Position numbers and translations under genes: made by a program. A DNA stretch of 12,751 nt, taken from contig JALVEA010000134.1 in the NCBI GenBank assembly GCA_027008665.1, positions 1 through 12,751 of the forward strand. The letters run 5' to 3'. The DNA comes from Thiotrichaceae bacterium. Lineage in GTDB: Bacteria; Pseudomonadota; Gammaproteobacteria; Thiotrichales; Thiotrichaceae. Of this stretch, positions 1 to 6,085 are shown one piece after another. The notes below the pieces were generated by a model, which was given only the letters and a program-made list of their open reading frames with translations, searched no databases and had not been told where the DNA came from. Within the stretch, counting starts at the first letter, position 1, and every line of letters starts with the position of its first letter.

Positions 1-2
1 GG

Positions 3-410
3 CCTCCCGTTGAAAAGCGTTTTCAGCTTAACCCTCCCCTTAAAAAAAGAAATAGAATAAGCTGTTATGCTGGTCGGATTATAGCGTTGATTATTATCTT
101 ATTCGCCAGCTATTTTGTCTATAAGAGTGATGCTGGTATATTTGTTACTTTATTTTACTCTGTCTTTTACTCTGTGATTACTTGGGTTATTGTGGTTAGT
201 ATTTTTGTTGGGGAGCAATGTAATAAATGTTGTCGTTTAAGGGCTGTAAAAGTGTTAAATGAGAGCATCTCAGGTGATAAAAAAATAACACACTCGAAGT
301 GCAAATATTGTGGTAATTTAACTACTAGTACGACTAGCATTAATGACACAACTAATGGTTGTGGTGGTGGTTGTTCGGGGGGAGGTTGTGGTGGAGGCTG
401 CGGTGGGTAG
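3..410 (+). CDS. Membrane protein with double-CxxC zinc ribbon and Cys/Gly-rich tail (5' partial)
   Basis: This frame is open from the window edge to TAG at 408-410, so the gene may begin upstream. The only in-frame start inside is a TTG at 87, which would cut into the first hydrophobic segment, so I treat the CDS as partial. The visible 135 residues begin with a basic proline-containing stretch. Two hydrophobic segments follow (about IIALIIILFASYFVY and GIFVTLFYSVFYSVITWVIV), then a soluble part with CNKC and CKYC about 27 residues apart, typical of a zinc ribbon. The protein ends in a tail of cysteines spaced by glycines (CGGGCSGGGCGGGCGG). Cys/Gly tails of this sort occur on several poorly characterised bacterial membrane proteins. 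I do not recognise the family and assign no function. Metal binding by the CxxC pairs is inferred from spacing alone. Confidence 0.7.
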   Translation, partial: PPVEKRFQLNPPLKKRNRISCYAGRIIALIIILFASYFVYKSDAGIFVTLFYSVFYSVITWVIVVSIFVGEQCNKCCRLRAVKVLNESISGDKKITHSKCKYCGNLTTSTTSINDTTNGCGGGCSGGGCGGGCGG

Positions 411-414
411 ATAA

Positions 415-458
415 GGAAATTCCAAGCAATGATGCTACCCATTTTTCTTGAAATTTCC
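415..458. repeat. Palindromic repeat, copy 1 of the AGGAA hairpin family
   Basis: Arms GGAAATTCCAAG (415-426) and CTTGAAATTTCC (447-458) pair at 11 of 12 positions around a 20-nt loop, starting five bases after the stop codon at 410. No U-tract follows the right arm, so it is not a standard terminator, although it may protect or end the upstream transcript. The arms closely match those of the hairpin at 3537-3573, which marks it as a dispersed palindromic element and not a one-off structure. Confidence 0.6.
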
Positions 459-544
459 TAAGGAACGTGCATGAAATAACCTCCCGATTCTAACTTGCTC
501 TTTTGCCCCTAATTTACTCATCTCAATTGTCACGTAGAGTAACT

Positions 545-1813
545 ATGCTTTTTTATCTAAACTATTTATTGCCCTTGTTAGAGGGAGCTAGTGTAGTGAT
601 TACTACTGCTTTTATTGTTTTCCGATTACCTTTTTTGCGACAAAATTTACGTTATTTAGGTCATAATAAAGCAGGTGTTTTATTTTTATTGGCTTTTTTT
701 AGCCTTATGGCAATTTATGGAACACATTCGGGGATGATTATTTCCCCTGACGGGAGTTTACATTCTGTTCCTTGGTCTTATGACTCAGGTTTGCAAAAAG
801 ATGAAGCGATTATTAATTTTCGTGATCTTGTGGTGGTCAGTGCAGGTCTAGTCGGAGGCCCTTTAATCGGTCTGATTGTAGGGGCTGTTGCAGGCATTGA
901 GCGTTATCAACTTGGTGGCTTTACTGCTGAGGCATGTGCTGTTGCTAGTCTATTGAGTGGTATATTAGCAGGGCAAGTTCAACGTATTAGTAATAAAATG
1001 ACGGTTCTTATAGCGGCGATGACGGGTAGTTTTGCGGTGCTATTGCAAATGTTGTTGATATTGCTTATCACAGACCTATTTTCTAGCGCTTTACATCTTG
1101 TCGCACAAATCATGTTGCCCGTTTTATTGATTACAACAGCTGGTTGTTATTTGTTTGTTCTTATTATTCAGCTTGTTGAAGGGGATAGGTTGAAGATGCA
1201 AGCCTATTATAATGCCCAAATTGAACCGCATTTTTTAATGAATACGCTCAATGCTATTCGTTCTTTGATTCGAGTAGATCCAGCAAAAGCTCGTGCTTAT
1301 GTGACTTCTTTAGGTGAGTTTATGCGAGAAACACAGCGTTATGCACGTAAAGAATATGTCTCATTGAGAAATGAATTAGCGCAAGTGCAACGCTATATGG
1401 ATTTTCAACTGCTACGTTTTCCGCATAAAATAGATTATAAGGTAGTGGATCTTGATGAAAGCTTGCTAGAGAACACTTTGCCACCAAGGACATTATTGAC
1501 CTTGATCGAAAACTGTTTAACTCATGCTCGCCAACCGCATAAAAAATTACTTATTTCTGTTCGTATTTATGCCACACCTGATAATAAAAAAGTGATTTGT
1601 GAGGTATCTGATAATGGCAAAGGAATAGCCTGTAAACGTTTAGACCAAATAGGTGAAAGACGCTTATCTTCTGATCATAAGGGAGGAGGAAGAGCGTTAT
1701 ATAATTTGACTCAATTATTGCAACATACCTTTGGTAATAAAGTTCAATTTTATGTGACAAGTAGCGAAGGTAAAGGCACATTAGTACGACTTATTTTCCC
1801 TAAAAAAATATAA
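545..1813 (+). CDS. LytS-family sensor histidine kinase (5TMR-LYT + His_kinase + HATPase)
   Basis: Membrane-bound histidine kinase, 422 residues from ATG 545. That start has TAGAG just upstream and puts the protein directly into its first membrane helix. An in-frame TTG at 503 would only add 14 polar residues. The N-terminal ~210 residues hold several membrane helices with the 5TM-5TMR_LYT signature: NFRDLVVVSAGLVGGPLIG, then GIERYQLGGFTAEACA. The His_kinase domain starts near 219, with the phospho-acceptor His at about 229 in QIEPHFLMNTLNAI. The ATP-binding part shows an N-box LIENCLTHA (about 320-328), DNGKG (about 356-360) and a glycine motif near 380. These are the features of the LytS/BtsS/AlgZ group, which phosphorylates LytTR regulators. 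The matching regulator gene starts 11 bases downstream, so the two are almost certainly an operon. The input signal is unknown. Confidence 0.92.
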   Translation: MLFYLNYLLPLLEGASVVITTAFIVFRLPFLRQNLRYLGHNKAGVLFLLAFFSLMAIYGTHSGMIISPDGSLHSVPWSYDSGLQKDEAIINFRDLVVVSAGLVGGPLIGLIVGAVAGIERYQLGGFTAEACAVASLLSGILAGQVQRISNKMTVLIAAMTGSFAVLLQMLLILLITDLFSSALHLVAQIMLPVLLITTAGCYLFVLIIQLVEGDRLKMQAYYNAQIEPHFLMNTLNAIRSLIRVDPAKARAYVTSLGEFMRETQRYARKEYVSLRNELAQVQRYMDFQLLRFPHKIDYKVVDLDESLLENTLPPRTLLTLIENCLTHARQPHKKLLISVRIYATPDNKKVICEVSDNGKGIACKRLDQIGERRLSSDHKGGGRALYNLTQLLQHTFGNKVQFYVTSSEGKGTLVRLIFPKKI

Positions 1814-1824
1814 AATAATTATTT

Positions 1825-2577
1825 ATGAATAACTTATGCACTTTATTAGTTGATGATGAAATTTTGAATAGAAGCGAGTTACGTGCCTTGCTTGAGCCTT
1901 ATGAAAAAATTGGAGAAATTTTTGAAGCAGAGAATTCTAGAGAGGCAATGGATATTCTTCGATATGAAAAAATTGATTTGGTATTTTTAGATATTGAAAT
2001 GGAAGAAAAAAATGCGGGTTTATTATTAGCGAAACAAATCACCCGTTTATTTTCTCCTCCTGTGATTATTTTTGTAACCGCACATGAAGAGTATTCTTTG
2101 GAATCCTATAACTATGCACCTTTACATTATCTACTCAAGCCAATTAATGATGATAAATTTGATGAGGCGTTGCAACGCGCTTTTCAATGGAAACTGTCTG
2201 ATAATTGTCGCTTGGCAATAAAATACCGTAAAGAAGAAGGGCAGGGTGTTAGTTATCCTACTACTTATATTGAATCTGGTGATATTCTCTATATTCATAA
2301 AAGTAAATTAGGAAATACAATTGAAATTTATTTGCATAATGGAGATATATTGGAGGGTGTACGTCAAACATTAGATCAGTTTCTAAAAAAACTTAATAAA
2401 AAATATTTTTTTAGAATACATATCAGTTTTATTGTTAATTTAGCCCAAGTAAAGGAGCTAAAACAACGTGTGCCCAATGATGAAAATTATTGTCTAATTG
2501 TTAATAATAGCACTGTATCGTTACCTATTAGCAAGTCTAACTTAGAAGAGGTAAGATATTTATTAAGTACAATTTAG
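1825..2577 (+). CDS. LytTR-family response regulator (REC + LytTR DNA-binding domain)
   Basis: A 250-residue cytoplasmic transcription factor and the partner of the kinase immediately upstream. The receiver domain (1-120) has the acidic pair D10/D11, the phospho-acceptor D56 in DLVFLDIEM, T85 and K105 (LLKP). The C-terminal LytTR domain (about 143-248) carries YIESGDILYI, then the conserved FFRIHISFIVNLAQVKEL, which matches the usual FFRIHRSYLVN segment. AlgR, BtsR and LytR share this architecture. No Shine-Dalgarno is visible before the ATG (AT-only leader), so translation probably depends on coupling to the kinase gene 11 bases upstream. Targets cannot be read from the sequence. The exported proteins and polymer-export gene downstream are candidates by proximity only. 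In Pseudomonas the AlgZ/AlgR pair of this type controls alginate and pili, which makes the neighbouring Alg44-like gene suggestive. Confidence 0.93.
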   Translation: MNNLCTLLVDDEILNRSELRALLEPYEKIGEIFEAENSREAMDILRYEKIDLVFLDIEMEEKNAGLLLAKQITRLFSPPVIIFVTAHEEYSLESYNYAPLHYLLKPINDDKFDEALQRAFQWKLSDNCRLAIKYRKEEGQGVSYPTTYIESGDILYIHKSKLGNTIEIYLHNGDILEGVRQTLDQFLKKLNKKYFFRIHISFIVNLAQVKELKQRVPNDENYCLIVNNSTVSLPISKSNLEEVRYLLSTI

Positions 2578-2600
2578 CTCGTATTAATAGTTTAGCTTAT

Positions 2601-2620
2601 TCCCAAATTCCCATTTGGGA
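2601..2620 (+). terminator. Hairpin after the LytTR gene, possible weak terminator
   Basis: TCCCAAAT (2601-2608) and ATTTGGGA (2613-2620) form a perfect 8-bp stem with loop TCCC, 24 bases after the regulator stop codon. A U-rich stretch appears only about 15 bases later (TTGTTTTA), so termination activity is uncertain. Confidence 0.35.
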
Positions 2621-2646
2621 CAAGGGGGAAAATTGTTTTATAGAAC

Positions 2647-2691
2647 TGGTGGCAAGAAAACCCTTCTGTCTTTAGCTCAGGGGTAGTTGAC
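2647..2691. repeat. Dispersed repeat, copy 1 (TGGTGGCAAG...TAGTTGAC)
   Basis: A 45-bp element shared with 7026-7067: both begin TGGTGGCAAG, contain CTGTCTTTAG, then an AGGGG block, and end GGGGTAGTTGAC. A short hairpin can form with the conserved CTTTAG in its loop (here ACCCTT with AGGGGT, in the other copy CCCCT with AGGGG). The left arm differs between copies while pairing is kept, so the folded form may matter. The family is unidentified; it may be a REP-like or transposon-end-derived element. Confidence 0.6.
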
Positions 2692-2711
2692 TCTAAGATA
2701 AACTCCCCTAT

Positions 2712-2765
2712 TTAGGGTATGCCTCAGATCAAGGGTCACTTATCCGAGGGATAGGCAAACCCTAA
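2712..2765 (+). other. Structured leader region upstream of the DUF4360 gene
   Basis: TTAGGGTATGCCT (2712-2724) and AGGCAAACCCTAA (2753-2765) can pair over 13 positions with one mismatch. An inner perfect hairpin TATCC-GAG-GGATA (2741-2753) overlaps the first base of the right arm. It lies 68 bases before the DUF4360 start and could be an untranslated-leader element or another palindromic repeat. No known riboswitch signature was recognised. The remaining intergenic DNA (2578-2833) holds only this, the 2601 hairpin and the 2647 repeat. Confidence 0.4.
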
Positions 2766-2833
2766 GAAATAATAGATTATATGCCTGCGTTAGACGAAAA
2801 CATTCATTTAAAACAACAAAGGACATATCTATC

Positions 2834-3415
2834 ATGAAAACATTAAGCACCTTAATAGCGGGCACTCTTTTGGCTCTTTCTGTCTCTCAATCAGCTGTTG
2901 CGACTACACCTACACCTACTCAGAGTCCAGTGTATTTTAAAGCACCTGCTATCGCGGGTAGTGGTTGTCCTTCAGGTACTTCTGATTTTGCTATTACGCC
3001 TGATGGAGCAACTTTGAGTATTCTTTTTGATGGTTACTCAGCGGAGTCTGGTAATAAGTCTTGTAATATTGCAGTTCCTGTTCATGTACCGAATGGATTT
3101 CAGGTTTCAACAATGACGGCTGATTTCCGTGGCTTTGTTGAGGGGCGTGCTGAATTACGTCGTTCTTATTTCTTTGCAGGTGATCGTACTCCTACTAAAA
3201 AAACCAGATTATATTCTAGAAATGGTGATGATTATACAGTTCATGATGATCTAGTAACAATGAGCGAAAGCTGGTCACGTTGTGGTGAAGATGTGAATAT
3301 GCGTATTAATAGCCGTATCAGAACACGCGGCAGAGGTAGTTCAATCAGTGTTGACTCGCTTGATTTAACAAACGGTGTCGTTTTTCAACTTCAATACCGT
3401 CGTTGTTATCAATAA
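2834..3415 (+). CDS. Exported DUF4360-family protein
   Basis: A 193-residue secreted protein of unknown function. The ATG at 2834 has AAAGGA about ten bases upstream. A typical signal peptide covers residues 1-23 (basic MKTLSTL start, hydrophobic core, AVA at 21-23), followed by a Thr/Pro-rich linker TTPTPTPTQ-like stretch. The mature part matches the DUF4360 pattern in order: GCPSGT, then SPDG-like TPDGATLSILFDGYSAESG, then CNIAVPVHVPNGFQVS, then DFRGFVEGRAELRRSYFFAG, ending with a Cys near the C-terminus (RRCYQ). The paired cysteines fit extracytoplasmic disulfides. A strong terminator lies 90 bases downstream, so it is probably a separate transcript or the end of one starting upstream. The family is mostly known from fungi and actinobacteria, with scattered bacterial members, and no activity is established. 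Confidence 0.85.
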   Translation: MKTLSTLIAGTLLALSVSQSAVATTPTPTQSPVYFKAPAIAGSGCPSGTSDFAITPDGATLSILFDGYSAESGNKSCNIAVPVHVPNGFQVSTMTADFRGFVEGRAELRRSYFFAGDRTPTKKTRLYSRNGDDYTVHDDLVTMSESWSRCGEDVNMRINSRIRTRGRGSSISVDSLDLTNGVVFQLQYRRCYQ

Positions 3416-3505
3416 ATATTGAGGCTGAGCCTTTGAATAAAGATTATTCGAAGATAGGGCTTGTCGGATAATAATCAAAATTTACAATTATAATTTAAAG
3501 CAATG

Positions 3506-3535
3506 CTGGAGGATAAAATAGCCTCCAGTATTTTT
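3506..3535 (+). terminator. Rho-independent terminator after the DUF4360 gene
   Basis: CTGGAGG (3506-3512) and CCTCCAG (3522-3528) form a perfect 7-bp GC-rich stem around a 9-nt loop, followed directly by TATTTTT. It ends transcription of the gene stopping at 3415. Confidence 0.8.
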
Positions 3536-3536
3536 A

Positions 3537-3573
3537 AGGAAGTTTCAAGTAATTTAATTGTTTGGAACTTCCT
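3537..3573. repeat. Palindromic repeat, copy 2 of the AGGAA hairpin family
   Basis: AGGAAGTTTCAA (3537-3548) and TTGGAACTTCCT (3562-3573) pair over 12 positions including one G-T wobble, with a 13-nt loop. Arm sequence and spacing resemble the hairpin at 415-458 (common pattern AGGAARTTYCAAG then CTTGRAAYTTCCT). It starts directly after the U-tract of the terminator at 3506-3535. Confidence 0.6.
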
Positions 3574-3585
3574 AAACAGGGGACA

Positions 3586-3610
3586 CCTCACCACTTATCT
3601 TTAGACGAGG
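3586..3610 (+). promoter_or_regulatory. Shine-Dalgarno of the LysM gene, possibly in a small hairpin
   Basis: GAGG at 3607-3610 is the ribosome binding site for ATG 3619. CCTC at 3586-3589 can pair with it, with a loop containing TCTTTAG (3598-3604), the same core seen in the loops of the repeats at 2647 and 7026. The pairing is only four bases, so any effect on translation is speculative. Confidence 0.35.
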
Positions 3611-3618
3611 AATATATT

Positions 3619-4047
3619 ATGAAAAAATCAATTTTTACAACAACTCTTATCTTGTTAGCCATTTCAGCTTTTAGTGTTTCTGCACAAGCTGAAGAAGCGA
3701 AACGACCTAATTTATCCATTACATCTATTTCTGAAGCACAGGCTAATGCTATGCGTTCTCAGGGTGTTTCAAAGGGGTCATCGGTATCAACGACGGTTAC
3801 TATTGGTAATAGAACGGTTAGTTCAAATAATAAAGTTATTCAGCTAAAAGTGAACAATAGAGCTAAGCTAGAACGACACGGGGCTAATATTATTATTCAG
3901 CATTTAGTGGCGGAGCATTTGGTTGAAAAAGGCGATACATTGATAAAAATTGCTGAAAAATATGGAACAACAGTTGAGAGCATTATGCGTCTTAATAAGC
4001 TTAAATCGACAAAAATTTTAGTTGGACAACGCCTTAAGCTGGTTTGA
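3619..4047 (+). CDS. Exported LysM-domain protein
   Basis: A 142-residue exported protein. I chose ATG 3619 because GAGG lies eight bases upstream and the protein then starts with a proper signal peptide (MKKSIFTTTLILLAIS..., AQA at 22-24). The in-frame TTG at 3562 would add 19 polar residues ahead of it and falls inside a palindromic repeat. Residues about 25-95 are Ser/Thr/Asn-rich with no recognised domain. The C-terminal 43 residues are one LysM motif: HLVEKGDTLIKIAEKYGTT, then IMRLNKL, ending LVGQRLKL. LysM binds N-acetylglucosamine-containing glycans, usually peptidoglycan, so a periplasmic wall-associated role is likely. No catalytic domain is attached. Two hairpins follow, so it looks monocistronic. 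Confidence 0.85.
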   Translation: MKKSIFTTTLILLAISAFSVSAQAEEAKRPNLSITSISEAQANAMRSQGVSKGSSVSTTVTIGNRTVSSNNKVIQLKVNNRAKLERHGANIIIQHLVAEHLVEKGDTLIKIAEKYGTTVESIMRLNKLKSTKILVGQRLKLV

Positions 4048-4090
4048 TTATTAGGGAGTGCTTGTTTTTTCTCGTTATTCTTGCACTATT

Positions 4091-4114
4091 ATGAGTGGGG
4101 GAGCTACTCATTTT
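4091..4114 (+). terminator. Hairpin downstream of the LysM gene
   Basis: ATGAGT (4091-4096) and ACTCAT (4106-4111) form a 6-bp stem with a 9-nt purine-rich loop, followed by TTT. It is weak on its own but sits in tandem with the stronger hairpin at 4117-4149. Confidence 0.35.
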
Positions 4115-4116
4115 AA

Positions 4117-4161
4117 CTAGTACAGCGAATTTATCTTTTGCTGTGCTAGCATATCATTTTT
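4117..4161 (+). terminator. Probable terminator after the LysM gene
   Basis: CTAGTACAGC (4117-4126) and GCTGTGCTAG (4140-4149) pair over ten positions with one G-T wobble around a 13-nt loop. A T-rich tail follows (CATATCATTTTT to 4161). It separates the LysM gene from the polymer-export gene beginning at 4268. Confidence 0.5.
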
Positions 4162-4243
4162 AAAAAATCCAGTTATCTGTTTAACCTATCTTCTTATCCC
4201 TGTCCTGCAATGCAAGTTAAAAAAATAGAATTATTATCCGTAA

Positions 4244-4249
4244 TATAAT
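4244..4249 (+). promoter_or_regulatory. Candidate -10 box for the Alg44-like gene
   Basis: A consensus TATAAT lies 18 bases before the ATG at 4268. No convincing -35 box sits 16-18 bases upstream (the position is A-rich), so this is weak evidence in AT-rich DNA. Confidence 0.25.
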
Positions 4250-4267
4250 TAAAATTTCGAGATAATT

Positions 4268-6085
4268 ATGGCTAAAAAGAGACTTAGTAGCGAGGTGTTC
4301 TATTGGGATGCACCACGAAGAAGGCTTCATAAGCGCGATCTGTTTCCTTTGCAAATGGAAATTAATGGCTCTATCTACTTTGTATCACAATGGACGATTA
4401 AATATTTTAAGATAGTTGATTATTCAGATGAGGTGACATTGCACCAAGAATTTTCTATCAAGCCTATTGTTAAATTTCGTGATTTTAATATTCAGTTTGA
4501 TGCGACCGCAATAGCGTTACATTATGATGTAAAAAAGCAAGAATTAGTTGCTGGTTTTAAGAATATCCCTGAAGAACATCAAGAGCTTTTAAGGTATTTT
4601 TCTGAGGCTTTAAATAGAGGCGACATGGTTAATATTGATAATGTATTGCGCCGTGTCGATATGCCTGTTACCCCTGCAAGTACCGAGTTAGCAGAAATTC
4701 CTGCAACACTTTGTCGTAAACAAAAGATAAAACGTCGTCTTTACACAAGTCTTTATCTTATATCAGGCTCTCTTTTATTACTGTTTACCTTAGCTACTTT
4801 ATATAATAGTTTTTTTCGTCTCAATATTGAAACCGCATTTGTAAATTCAGCGATTACACCCGTTCAGTCTTATATTCAAGGTACGATTAAAAAAGTATTA
4901 GTGGCAAATAACACCCATGTCAGCGTGGGACAGCCTTTGTTGACATTGGATGTTTCAAATAATAAACGCCTACCAAAACAATATCGAATAGATGTCGCTA
5001 AACAACAAGTTGCTTTATACCAAGCATTGATTGATGATGCGCAAAATAAAAATAGCGAAAAAGCACGTCTTAGACAAACTAAACTCAGTGCTGCGAATGC
5101 TTCTTTACAGGCGGCAATACTTAATAGAACCATTAAATGTAATCGTCACTATGCCAGTGAAATTGATCGACGCAATCCAAAAAAACGCAATGCCGAATGT
5201 CAAATTGCGCGTAAGAAGGTGAGTGTTTCACGGGCTAAAGTAAAATCATCGAGAGCTTATTTTGCGACTATCTCAAAAAATTTAAAAAAGAATCTCAAAG
5301 GAAGCAGTGCAGATCAGAAGTCACTCGCTATATTACAAGCGAAATTAGAGCTTGCTCAACAAAAACTAAAAGTTATAGAAGGTACACCTGAATCTTTGTC
5401 GGGTATGGAAACCATTGTCAGCCCGATTGCTGGAAAAATCATTAAAATTGTCGAATTAGAAAACCAATATGTGAAAAAAGGTGATTTAATTGCGGTGATT
5501 CAAAAACCAGACAGCGAACAATTTGTAGAGGCTTATCTTAGCTATCAAGAGGCTTCAAAGCTAAAAGTCGGCAGTAAAGCCATCGCTTCTTCTCCTTCAT
5601 TAGCAAGAGATTACCCAATGATAGTGGAACAGGTGGATTTTACCGACAAGGTTATATCAGTTTCTAGTATCAATTTATTTAATCGACAGATTCCTGAAAG
5701 TAAACGAGCTAAAGTAACCTTGAAATTTGTGGATAAAAATTCAGAAACATTAACTTTTGCACTTCCTGTTAAGTTAAGTATTGAAAAGCATTCCTATTTT
5801 ACTGAAAAAGTGAAGCAATCTATCGCAAGTCTTTTTGATTTTATTATTGGCAAAGCACATGCAGAAGAGCCTTTGCAAAGTAAAGAAGCATTACCCTATT
5901 GTTTTGCTTATGCGTCTGATCCTATTGATTGCAAAAGCGGAACGCATTTATTTCCTCAAGGATTTATTGATCGTATCTTGTCACAAAATAAAGATAAGGA
6001 CATAGAAGCAGATACTAAAAAAAAACTTATTTTATTGGTATTAACTGGCAAAAAAGGTTATTCAAGAAAACAAAAAGACTGTTAA
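4268..6085 (+). CDS. Alg44-like PilZ / HlyD membrane-fusion protein for exopolysaccharide export
   Basis: A 605-residue inner-membrane protein resembling Alg44, the c-di-GMP receptor and periplasmic adaptor of alginate synthesis. The PilZ-like domain (about 15-135) begins with an RxxxR-type arginine cluster (R17-R19, R23: RRRLHKR). The second PilZ motif, normally D/NxSxxG, reads QWTIKY and looks degenerate. A basic stretch precedes one membrane helix (about 158-180). The periplasmic part is HlyD-like: first lipoyl half (about 190-230), a long Lys/Gln-rich coiled coil (about 240-370), second lipoyl half (SPIAGKIIKIVELENQYVKKG, about 385-405) and a beta-barrel-like region to about 505. Residues 506-605 go beyond the usual Alg44 end and contain AHAEE and two cysteines. 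The frame ends at TAA 6083-6085, while an alginate-lyase-like frame overlaps it in -1. An A9 run at 6017-6025 is the likely crossover, so the intended product may be a fusion of about 910 residues. The start has no good Shine-Dalgarno. The polymer is inferred, not shown. Confidence 0.82.
   Translation: MAKKRLSSEVFYWDAPRRRLHKRDLFPLQMEINGSIYFVSQWTIKYFKIVDYSDEVTLHQEFSIKPIVKFRDFNIQFDATAIALHYDVKKQELVAGFKNIPEEHQELLRYFSEALNRGDMVNIDNVLRRVDMPVTPASTELAEIPATLCRKQKIKRRLYTSLYLISGSLLLLFTLATLYNSFFRLNIETAFVNSAITPVQSYIQGTIKKVLVANNTHVSVGQPLLTLDVSNNKRLPKQYRIDVAKQQVALYQALIDDAQNKNSEKARLRQTKLSAANASLQAAILNRTIKCNRHYASEIDRRNPKKRNAECQIARKKVSVSRAKVKSSRAYFATISKNLKKNLKGSSADQKSLAILQAKLELAQQKLKVIEGTPESLSGMETIVSPIAGKIIKIVELENQYVKKGDLIAVIQKPDSEQFVEAYLSYQEASKLKVGSKAIASSPSLARDYPMIVEQVDFTDKVISVSSINLFNRQIPESKRAKVTLKFVDKNSETLTFALPVKLSIEKHSYFTEKVKQSIASLFDFIIGKAHAEEPLQSKEALPYCFAYASDPIDCKSGTHLFPQGFIDRILSQNKDKDIEADTKKKLILLVLTGKKGYSRKQKDC
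6017..6025 (+). other. A9 slippery run joining the exporter frame to the lyase frame
   Basis: Nine consecutive A are read as AAA AAA AAA in the exporter frame, giving an A_AAA_AAA slippery heptamer at 6019-6025. The -1 frame has a TAA at 6016-6018, directly overlapping the start of the run, and is then open to 7002. Moving -1 here, or having one extra A in the mRNA or genome, gives DTKKK followed by TYFIGINWQ and continues into the lyase domain. The options are programmed or transcriptional slippage, a phase-variable tract, a recent inactivating mutation, or a homopolymer sequencing error. I see no strong stimulatory stem downstream. Confidence 0.6.

Noticed and set aside
167..442. Minus-strand proline-rich reading frame
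   Set aside because: It is the antisense of the Cys/Gly tail. The PPQPPP composition is a by-product of GGC/GGT-type codons on the plus strand.
2670..2691. tRNA-like D-arm sequence (TTTAGCTCAGGGGTAGTTG)
   Set aside because: It looks like a tRNA A-box, but the D-stem does not pair, no T-arm or acceptor stem follows, and the second copy (7047-7067) has TTTAGTTGAGGGG. It is part of the dispersed repeat.
2740..2800. Possible c-di-GMP (GEMM) riboswitch before the DUF4360 gene
   Set aside because: AGGCAAACCC is superficially similar to one GEMM segment, but the tetraloop hairpin and the ACGCAAAGCC-type segment are missing.
4876..5222. Overlapping frames within the Alg44-like coiled coil
   Set aside because: They are low-complexity shadows of the Lys/Gln-rich coiled-coil codons.
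6050..6056. A6-G run as an alternative -1 slippage site
   Set aside because: In the exporter frame it reads C_AAA_AAA, so the P-site tRNA would re-pair with a mismatch. The A9 run at 6017-6025 is a better match to a slippery site, although this one is not fully excluded.
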